Origin: Bacillota bacterium
Lineage (GTDB): Bacteria; Bacillota_C; Negativicutes; Sporomusales; Sporomusaceae
Assembly (NCBI GenBank): GCA_023441125.1
Contig: JAEZQV010000468.1
Location: forward strand, 1 to 5,593
DNA length: 5,593 nucleotides
Reading direction: 5' to 3'
The translations under genes and the position numbers were made by a program. The first letter of the stretch is position 1. Every line of letters begins with the position of its first letter. Positions 1 through 5,089 of the stretch are shown piece by piece. Below the pieces are notes generated by a model. It worked only from the letters and a program-made list of their open reading frames with translations, did not search any database and had not been told where the DNA came from.

Positions 1-386
1 TACCGCAATATACTCAGGCGGGTTTATTAAATGACATGAAAATTTTGTCACATCCGGCGACAATCGACGGTATTCCCACCTGCGGCAATCAGGAAGATTA
101 TGTGGCCATGGGGTATAATGCCGTTAAAAAAGCCAGACAAATAGCGGAAAAGCTGGAGTTTATCCTGGCGATTGAGCTTTTGTCCGTATATCAGGCCCAT
201 CAGTTTCTGGAGATTAATAAAGCACCGGCAACCGCCACTCAGGCTGTGCTGGCGGAAATTGCCCGGACTGTGCCGGTAATGAGTGAGGACATCTTCCTGT
301 ATCCTCATATCAATACAATCAAAGATCTCATTCACCGGCAGAAACTGGTGGAGCTGGCGGAAGCCAAGGCTGGCAAACTATTATAA
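1..386 (+). CDS. hutH: Histidine ammonia-lyase, C-terminal part (5' end outside window)
   Basis: Histidine ammonia-lyase removes ammonia from L-histidine non-oxidatively to give urocanate, the first step of histidine breakdown in the cytoplasm. The open frame runs in from the left edge (first full codon at base 3), and the ATG at base 36 is internal, because the residues before it (PQYTQAGLLND) already match the family. Visible are 127 residues, about the last quarter of a usual ~500-residue enzyme. The key motif is NQEDYVAMG, about 31 residues into the visible part. It corresponds to the family's NQEDHVSMG, whose Glu contacts the substrate and separates histidine lyases from phenylalanine/tyrosine lyases. 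The helix-rich tail after it fits the family's C-terminal bundle. The MIO-forming Ala-Ser-Gly lies outside the window. The stop (384-386) is 28 nt before the Fe-S gene. Identification rests on the motif and on the hutU-hutI-ftcD context; the motif flanks (PTCG, Tyr for His) differ from the Pseudomonas/Bacillus type. Confidence 0.93.
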   Translation, partial: PQYTQAGLLNDMKILSHPATIDGIPTCGNQEDYVAMGYNAVKKARQIAEKLEFILAIELLSVYQAHQFLEINKAPATATQAVLAEIARTVPVMSEDIFLYPHINTIKDLIHRQKLVELAEAKAGKLL

Positions 387-400
387 ACAATTCAGCGTAC

Positions 401-407
401 AAAGGAG
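401..407 (+). promoter_or_regulatory. Ribosome binding site of the Fe-S protein gene
   Basis: AAAGGAG ends 7 nt before the ATG at 415, which is ideal spacing. A second in-frame ATG at 409 lies only 1 nt after the motif and is too close. In-frame codons further upstream, back to 283, lie inside hutH and have no such site. This decides the start at 415. Confidence 0.8.
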
Positions 408-414
408 AATGGCG

Positions 415-1407
415 ATGTCTCTTGTACAGGAGTTTTGCCGGGTGTTTGCGGTACCGGCTTTTATCAGTCCTTACCTGCATTTTTTTGTTACTGATGAGGA
501 GATGCGGTTGGTTGTTGCACTGGCAAAAGAGCCGCTGCGCACCGAAGTCGTTGCCGCCAACCTGGGCAATACGGTGGCGGCGACGGCGGCTTTGCTGGCG
601 TCAGCTTATCAACGGTGTATCATTGACAAAGAGCATAAGGCCGGTGTGGACTACTATACTGCCGGCAGTTTTTACAACCGGCTGAAAAATTTCTGCCAGT
701 TTGGCAACTACCACGTGCTGCCCCGCCGGCTACGAACAGAGCTGGATGCCTGGGATTTTGACGAATATGTCAAACGCAACGACTATTTCCGGCCAGTCCT
801 GGCGCAGGACCCGGAGTACGAAAACTGTCATAATGAATGGATACTGCTGCTGGCAGAAGCGGAAGCTATGATAGACGCGGCAACCGCCATCCGGGTGCTG
901 CCGTGTGATTGCAAAATGCTGGCCGATAACTGCGGACATTCCCGGGAGATATGTCTGGTGCTTGATGCAAAGCGTCTTAGCGACCGTACGGGGGGACGTG
1001 AGCTCAGCCAGGCGGCAGCCAAAGACCTGCTTCGCCGGCTGGACAAGGAAGGACTGATGCATACCGGCGGTCCTGCCAACTGGCAGGAAAGCGGTCCCCA
1101 GGTAATATGCAACTGTTGTACCTGCTGCTGTTATCCTTTTCGGGCGGCGCAAAAATATGGCACCAAGGGCCGGTGGCCTAGATCCCGCTATATTGCCGTG
1201 CATCACGCCGCGCAATGTGTTCAGTGCGGCTTATGTGTCGGGCGTTGCGGGTTTAATGCTTTTGCGTTTACGGCAGAGCAAGGCGATAAAACCATAAATG
1301 CAGCCAAGCAGATAACCTTTAGCCAGGAACGCTGCTGGGGCTGCGGACTCTGTGCAAATGCCTGCCCGGCGCACGCCATTGAGTTAATCCCCCTTGGCCC
1401 AAAATGA
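415..1407 (+). CDS. Cysteine-rich 4Fe-4S dicluster ferredoxin-type protein
   Basis: The protein has 330 residues, no signal peptide and no membrane segment, so it is cytoplasmic. The N-terminal part (about 22-125) is helical. It looks like the winged-helix-like region often seen in this family of anaerobe proteins (TDEEM start, then a helix-turn-helix-like EVVAANLGNTVAATAALL). The middle holds two unusual cysteine groups: C164, C166, C173, C180 (LPCDCK...C...C) and C232, C234, C235, C237-C239 (ICNCCTCCCYP). The C-terminus carries two classical [4Fe-4S] motifs, C268/C271/C274/C278 and C307/C310/C313/C317, about 28 residues apart. The last cysteine of the first is followed by Gly instead of the usual Pro. 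In all there are 22 cysteines. It likely binds at least two [4Fe-4S] clusters, and perhaps another metal site in the middle. The partner and reaction are unknown. Lying 28 nt after hutH, it is probably in the same transcript. Electron carrier, redox sensor or accessory protein are all possible; no hut enzyme is known to need one. Confidence 0.88.
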   Translation: MSLVQEFCRVFAVPAFISPYLHFFVTDEEMRLVVALAKEPLRTEVVAANLGNTVAATAALLASAYQRCIIDKEHKAGVDYYTAGSFYNRLKNFCQFGNYHVLPRRLRTELDAWDFDEYVKRNDYFRPVLAQDPEYENCHNEWILLLAEAEAMIDAATAIRVLPCDCKMLADNCGHSREICLVLDAKRLSDRTGGRELSQAAAKDLLRRLDKEGLMHTGGPANWQESGPQVICNCCTCCCYPFRAAQKYGTKGRWPRSRYIAVHHAAQCVQCGLCVGRCGFNAFAFTAEQGDKTINAAKQITFSQERCWGCGLCANACPAHAIELIPLGPK

Positions 1408-1483
1408 GGCAACGTAATGGCAAACTGGTTGATTTTTGGTAAAATAATGAATAAGGACAAGTTTTTGCTTACCTGCTGATCAT

Positions 1484-1493
1484 CAATGCATTG
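1484..1493. repeat. Perfect 10-bp palindrome CAATGCATTG, candidate operator
   Basis: CAATGCATTG is an exact palindrome that follows one base after TGATCA (1477-1482, also palindromic). Both sit a few bases upstream of the candidate -35 of hutU, where an activator or repressor could bind. No known regulator consensus was recognised, and short palindromes can arise by chance. Confidence 0.3.
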
Positions 1494-1505
1494 CGGGCAG
1501 GGCAT

Positions 1506-1543
1506 TTGACGTTTCATTGACGCTGGCATGCTACAGTTATAAT
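1506..1543 (+). promoter_or_regulatory. Candidate sigma-A promoter for hutU
   Basis: A perfect -10 hexamer TATAAT (1538-1543) lies about 40 nt upstream of the hutU start. The best -35, TTGACG (1517-1522), is 15 nt away, slightly shorter than the preferred 16-18. An identical TTGACG lies 11 bp further upstream (1506-1511), on the same helix face. The tandem copy may be a binding site rather than a -35. The short spacer suggests a weak or activator-dependent promoter. Transcription would begin near 1550 and give a leader of about 35 nt. Confidence 0.6.
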
Positions 1544-1572
1544 GAAAAGTAGGCAACGCAGATGATATATAT

Positions 1573-1579
1573 GGAGGGG
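1573..1579 (+). promoter_or_regulatory. Ribosome binding site of hutU
   Basis: GGAGGGG, with core GGAGG at 1573-1577, leaves 7 nt before the ATG at 1585. It supports this start over the in-frame ATG at 1618, which has no purine-rich site in front of it. Confidence 0.85.
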
Positions 1580-1584
1580 TAAGT

Positions 1585-3621
1585 ATGGTTATTAATAACA
1601 GCGGGATTGGCAATGCCATGACGGTGAAACTGGACAATGTCCTGCCGGCAATGCCGGTATTTGCAGCAGGCATCCGGCGCGCGCCCAACAGAGGCTTCCG
1701 CCTGACGCCGGACCAGACCAAGGTGGCTCTGAAAAACGCCTTGCGCTATGTGCCGGAAGAACTGCACGCCGTTTTAGCGCCGGAATTTATGGAGGAATTG
1801 CGCACTCTGGGGCGGATTTACGCCTACCGGTATATGCCCAAAGAAAAAATTTACGGTAAGCCGATTGAGGCTTATAACGGCAACTGTATCGAAGGAAAAG
1901 CCTTTCAGGTAATGATTGACAACAACCTGGACCCGGCGGTAGCCCTCTATCCTTATGAACTGGTTACCTATGGCGAAACAGGCAGCGTCTGCCAGAACTG
2001 GCTGCAGTATCAACTGATTAAAAAATATCTTGAGGTTATGACCGATCAGCAAACCCTGGTGGTCGAATCGGGGCATCCGCTGGGTTTATTCCCGTCCAAG
2101 CCGGAGGCGCCGCGGGTTATCATCACCAACGCCCTGATGATTGGCATGTTTGACAATCAGGCCGACTGGGAAATCGCCGAACAGATGGGTGTAGCCAATT
2201 ACGGACAAATGACGGCCGGCGGCTGGATGTATATCGGTCCGCAGGGCATTGTTCACGGCACCTTCAACACCTTGCTGACTGCCGGGCGCAAGCGGCTGGG
2301 CGTAGCGGCCGACGGTGATTTGCGCGGGCACCTGTTCGTCTCTTCCGGTTTAGGCGGTATGAGCGGCGCTCAGCCTAAGGCCATTGAGATTGCCGGCGGC
2401 GTGGGTATTGTCGCCGAAGTCGACTACTCCCGGATTAAAACCCGTTATGATCAGGGCTGGGTCAGCAAGATTTCAGCCAACCTGGCGGAAGTATTTGCCT
2501 GGGCCCAGGAATATATTGAGAAAAAAGAAACCATTTCGATTGCCTATCATGGCAATGTTGTTGATTTGCTGGAATATGCCGTTAAAAATAATATCCACAT
2601 TCCGCTGCTTTCCGACCAGACTTCCTGCCATGTAGCCTATGACGGCGGTTATTGCCCGCAGGGACTGAGCTTCGAAGAACGGACCAAACTCCTGGCAACA
2701 GACCGTGATTTATTTCATAAATTAGTAGACAAGAGTCTCACGCGCCATTTTGAACTGATCAAAATATTAGTGGAACGCGGCACCTATTTCTTCGATTATG
2801 GCAACGCTTTCCTGAAAGCTGTTTATGATGCCGGCGTTAAAGAAGTCGCTAAAAACGGTCATGATGAGCGCGACGGCTTTATCTTCCCGTCTTATGTGGA
2901 GGATATTATGGGGCCGGAACTGTTTGACTATGGTTACGGTCCGTTCCGCTGGGTTTGCCTGAGCGGCAAGCCGGAAGACCTGCACAAAACGGACAAAGCG
3001 GCTATGGACTGCATTGATCCCAACCGGCGCGGCCAGGATCGCGATAACTACATCTGGATTCGCGATGCAGAGCAAAACAAACTGGTGGTCGGCACACAAG
3101 CCAGGATTTTGTATCAGGATGCCGAAGGCCGCTTAAAGATTGCGCTTAAGTTTAACGAGATGGTGCGCAACCAGGAAATAGGACCGGTTATGCTGGGGCG
3201 TGACCATCATGATGTCAGCGGCACCGATTCGCCGTTTAGAGAAACCGCCAATATCAAAGACGGCAGCAATGTAATGGCTGATATGGCAGTGCAGTGTTTT
3301 GCCGGCAATGCGGCCCGGGGAATGAGCCTGATTGCCCTGCATAACGGCGGCGGCGTCGGGATTGGCAAATCCATCAACGGGGGCTTTGGCATGGTCCTCG
3401 ACGGCAGTGAACGGGTTGATACCATTTTACGCCAGGCCATGCTGTGGGATGTTATTGGCGGTGTAGCCCGCCGGGCCTGGGCCAGAAACGAACATTCCAT
3501 TGAGACAATCGTTGAATTTAATAAGCAGTATGCCGGCAAGGGCCATGCAACCCTGCCGTATATTCCGGCGGACAACCTGATTGACAGTATTGTTGACAAA
3601 GTATTTGCCGGTAAGGAATAA
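1585..3621 (+). CDS. hutU: Urocanate hydratase (urocanase), long form
   Basis: Urocanase adds water to urocanate to give 4-imidazolone-5-propionate, using a tightly bound NAD+ as electrophile; it is the second hut enzyme. The product has 678 residues. The common bacterial type is about 555, while the vertebrate enzyme (UROC1) is about 676, and this protein resembles the long type throughout. Family motifs in order are: ALRYVPEELHAVLAPEF (52-68), NNLDPAVA (113-120), SGHPLGLFP (162-170), YGQMTAGGWMYIGPQGIVHG (206-225), the NAD-region GLGGMSGAQPKA (255-266), EVD (278-280), YHGN (321-324), SDQTSCH (343-349), FDYGNAF (403-409), YGPFRWVCLSG (451-461), RDHHDVSGTDSPFRET (539-554) and HNGGGVG (586-592). 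The residue aligned with the cysteine annotated as catalytic in Pseudomonas urocanase appears to be Leu509 (QARILY). The gene has its own candidate promoter and ends in two tandem TAA codons. No frameshift or truncation is seen. Confidence 0.97.
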   Translation: MVINNSGIGNAMTVKLDNVLPAMPVFAAGIRRAPNRGFRLTPDQTKVALKNALRYVPEELHAVLAPEFMEELRTLGRIYAYRYMPKEKIYGKPIEAYNGNCIEGKAFQVMIDNNLDPAVALYPYELVTYGETGSVCQNWLQYQLIKKYLEVMTDQQTLVVESGHPLGLFPSKPEAPRVIITNALMIGMFDNQADWEIAEQMGVANYGQMTAGGWMYIGPQGIVHGTFNTLLTAGRKRLGVAADGDLRGHLFVSSGLGGMSGAQPKAIEIAGGVGIVAEVDYSRIKTRYDQGWVSKISANLAEVFAWAQEYIEKKETISIAYHGNVVDLLEYAVKNNIHIPLLSDQTSCHVAYDGGYCPQGLSFEERTKLLATDRDLFHKLVDKSLTRHFELIKILVERGTYFFDYGNAFLKAVYDAGVKEVAKNGHDERDGFIFPSYVEDIMGPELFDYGYGPFRWVCLSGKPEDLHKTDKAAMDCIDPNRRGQDRDNYIWIRDAEQNKLVVGTQARILYQDAEGRLKIALKFNEMVRNQEIGPVMLGRDHHDVSGTDSPFRETANIKDGSNVMADMAVQCFAGNAARGMSLIALHNGGGVGIGKSINGGFGMVLDGSERVDTILRQAMLWDVIGGVARRAWARNEHSIETIVEFNKQYAGKGHATLPYIPADNLIDSIVDKVFAGKE

Positions 3622-3689
3622 TAAGAAATGCAGCTGGTAGTGCCCAGGGAAGCCGCTTAGCAGTGGGACCTGGATAACAAATAAGCGTT

Positions 3690-3762
3690 TCTTGCAGGCA
3701 GGATGCCGGTGGGGCGCCCGGGATGGCGCTTGTCCGAAGCTTTGTACATCCTGCCTGTGAGA
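3690..3762. repeat. Long imperfect inverted repeat (branched hairpin) upstream of hutI
   Basis: The arms 3690-3705 and 3747-3762 pair over 16 positions. The inner 11 (CAGGCAGGATG with CATCCTGCCTG) are perfect, and the outer 5 include two G-T wobbles. The 41-nt loop can fold a second small G/C-rich hairpin: 3712-3718 with 3725-3731, of which 5 pairs are Watson-Crick and 2 are wobble, with a 6-nt loop CGGGAT. The right arm ends 40 nt before the hutI start. The downstream sequence GAGACTTTATAGG has no U tract, so intrinsic termination is unlikely. Possible roles are transcript stabilisation or processing between hutU and hutI, or a dispersed intergenic repeat. Confidence 0.7.
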
Positions 3763-3786
3763 CTTTATAGGCAACTATCCGGCTAC

Positions 3787-3793
3787 AGGAAGG
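3787..3793 (+). promoter_or_regulatory. Ribosome binding site of hutI
   Basis: AGGAAGG is followed by 9 nt and the ATG at 3803. The next in-frame ATG (residue 28) would cut off the conserved N-terminal strand, so 3803 is the preferred start. Confidence 0.7.
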
Positions 3794-3802
3794 CGTGAGA
3801 AA

Positions 3803-5065
3803 ATGGCAGGCAAGAAATTGCTCATTAAACATGCAAGCGAACTGATTACCTGTGCCGGTCCGGCACCCAAGAAAGGGACTGCTATGGCCGACATAGGTAT
3901 TATTGCCGACGGTGCCTTGCTGGCTGAAGACGGCACTATACTTTGGACGGGTCCTACCGCCGAACTGCCGGTTAAAGACGAATCCGGCTGGGAAGTGATT
4001 GATGCCGCCGGCAAGTGCGTTATGCCTGGATTTGTCGACTCCCATACCCATATGGTGTTTGGCGGCTACCGGGCCGAAGAGTTTTTCTGGCGGCTGGCCG
4101 GAACACCCTATCTTGAGATTCTGGAACGGGGCGGCGGCATTCTCAATACCGTCCAGGCCACCCGGCAGGCTAGTTTGGCGGAATTAAAGGAACTGGCCGC
4201 CAAACGGCTGCAGGATATGCTGGCCATGGGGGTTACGACGGTTGAGGGGAAAAGCGGGTATGGCTTAGACAAGGAAACCGAACTCAGGCAGCTGGCCGTG
4301 ATGGACGAACTGAACCGGGAACAGCCGGTGGAAATTGTACCGACCTTTATGGGGGCGCACGCCGTGCCGCCGGAATATAAAGGCCGGCCGGACGAGTATG
4401 TTGATTATATTATTAAGGAAGTATTGCCGGCTGTGGCTAAGCAGGGCGTAGCCGAGTTTTGTGACGTGTTCTGCGAAAAGGGCGTATTTTCCCTGGAACA
4501 GTCCCGGCGTCTTCTGGAAGCTGCCAGGGCGCTGGGACTGAAGGCTAAGCTGCATGCCGATGAAATTGTTTCCCTGGGCGGGGCGGAACTGGCCGCCGAG
4601 CTCAATGCCTGCTCGGCCGACCATCTGCTGCAGGCGTCGGATGCCGGCATTGCAGACCTAAGCGAAAAAGAGACCGTGGCCACCTTGCTGCCCATGACGG
4701 CTTTCTGCCTGCGCGAATCGTATGCCCGGGCCCGGGCTATGATTGACAGCGGGGCGGCAGTGGCACTGGCGACAGATTATAATCCCGGCAGCTGTTTCAG
4801 TCATGCGATCCCGCTGGTAGCGGCGCTGGCGGCCATTCAGCTGGCAATGAAACCGGCTGAGATTGTTACGGCGCTGACCATCAACGGTGCGGCCGCCGTA
4901 AACCGGGCGGGCAAGATCGGCAGTCTGGAAAAGGGCAAACAGGCTGATATTGTTATTTTGGAATATCCCTCCCATTTATTCCTGGTATATCATGCCGGCA
5001 TGAATATTGTGGAGAAAGTCATTAAGCACGGGCAGCTTGTCTGGAATAAGCCGGCCTGCAAATAA
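3803..5065 (+). CDS. hutI: Imidazolonepropionase
   Basis: Imidazolonepropionase hydrolyses 4-imidazolone-5-propionate to N-formimino-L-glutamate, the third step of histidine breakdown. It is a cytoplasmic metal-dependent amidohydrolase. The 420-residue length matches the family (about 405-425). The N-terminal beta part leads to the metal motif DSHTH (79-83, with H81 and H83 as ligands). Next come GGYRAEEF (87-94; the Arg fits the substrate-binding position), EGKSGYGL (148-155), GAHAVPPEY (184-192), HADE (251-254; metal His and catalytic-region Glu), SADH (271-274) and ATDYNPGS (323-330, with the metal-binding Asp325). The C-terminal GKIGSLEKGKQADIVI (370-385) is the usual closing strand of amidohydrolases. 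All key residues are present. It follows hutU by 181 nt and precedes ftcD by 24 nt. Related amidohydrolases exist, but the motifs and the hut context make the call firm. Confidence 0.97.
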   Translation: MAGKKLLIKHASELITCAGPAPKKGTAMADIGIIADGALLAEDGTILWTGPTAELPVKDESGWEVIDAAGKCVMPGFVDSHTHMVFGGYRAEEFFWRLAGTPYLEILERGGGILNTVQATRQASLAELKELAAKRLQDMLAMGVTTVEGKSGYGLDKETELRQLAVMDELNREQPVEIVPTFMGAHAVPPEYKGRPDEYVDYIIKEVLPAVAKQGVAEFCDVFCEKGVFSLEQSRRLLEAARALGLKAKLHADEIVSLGGAELAAELNACSADHLLQASDAGIADLSEKETVATLLPMTAFCLRESYARARAMIDSGAAVALATDYNPGSCFSHAIPLVAALAAIQLAMKPAEIVTALTINGAAAVNRAGKIGSLEKGKQADIVILEYPSHLFLVYHAGMNIVEKVIKHGQLVWNKPACK

Positions 5066-5071
5066 TTTATA

Positions 5072-5081
5072 GGAAAGGAAG
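5072..5081 (+). promoter_or_regulatory. Ribosome binding site of ftcD
   Basis: GGAAAGGAAG lies in the 24-nt gap after hutI. Its last GGAAG (5077-5081) leaves 8 nt to the ATG at 5090. The short gap without a terminator or promoter indicates translation from a shared hutI-ftcD transcript. Confidence 0.7.
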
Positions 5082-5089
5082 TAATACAT

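Larger units (their letters stand above)
1408..1584. other. Intergenic region between the Fe-S gene and hutU
   Basis: These 177 nt contain no convincing gene. The left part is A/T-rich and shows no intrinsic terminator after the Fe-S gene: there is no G/C hairpin followed by a T run. The middle holds two adjacent short palindromes (TGATCA at 1477-1482 and CAATGCATTG at 1484-1493), flanked by a short CCTGC/GCAGG inverted pair (1472-1476 and 1497-1501). The right part holds the candidate promoter and ribosome binding site of hutU. Control of hutU apart from hutH is plausible. Confidence 0.6.
3622..3802. other. Intergenic region between hutU and hutI
   Basis: These 181 nt have no credible gene. 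The stretch is dominated by a long inverted repeat (3690-3762), with a weaker CCAGG/CCTGG pair before it (3644-3648 and 3669-3673). No T run follows the hairpin, so it is not a classical terminator. No strong promoter is seen. A weak TTTATA (3764-3769) exists without a good -35. hutI is therefore probably read through from hutU. Confidence 0.6.

Noticed and set aside
283..414. Upstream extension of the Fe-S protein frame to an ATG at 283
   Set aside because: It would overlap hutH by about 100 nt, has no ribosome binding site, and the added residues look like an out-of-frame reading of hutH. The start at 415 has AAAGGAG at ideal spacing.
730..1215. Minus-strand open frames across the whole window
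   Set aside because: They lie opposite well-supported genes, have no recognisable domains or ribosome binding sites, and follow from codon bias of the + strand genes.
1447..1479. Ten-codon open frame (MNKDKFLLTC) in the gap before hutU, as a possible leader peptide
   Set aside because: No ribosome binding site, no histidine codons and no attenuator hairpin with a T run after it.
1524..1543. Possible sigma-54 promoter (CTGGCATGCTAC...)
   Set aside because: The GG is not followed at the correct distance by GC, while a perfect TATAAT sits in the same place.
1562..1582. Six-codon frame (MIYMEG) overlapping the hutU ribosome binding site
   Set aside because: No Shine-Dalgarno sequence of its own; it is most simply an accident of the ATATATGGAGGGG leader.
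3655..3680. T-box-like stretch (AGTGGGACCTGG) between hutU and hutI
   Set aside because: It differs from the AGGGTGG-ACCGCG core, and no terminator or specifier-loop arrangement is seen.
3740..3750. HutC-like site around TGTACA
   Set aside because: Only the 6-bp core is symmetrical. The flanks do not fit the TTGTATATACAA-type consensus and there is no second site.
3741..3769. Weak promoter TTTGTA-17 nt-TTTATA ahead of hutI
   Set aside because: The -35 matches the consensus at only about half the positions, and the element overlaps the right arm of the inverted repeat.
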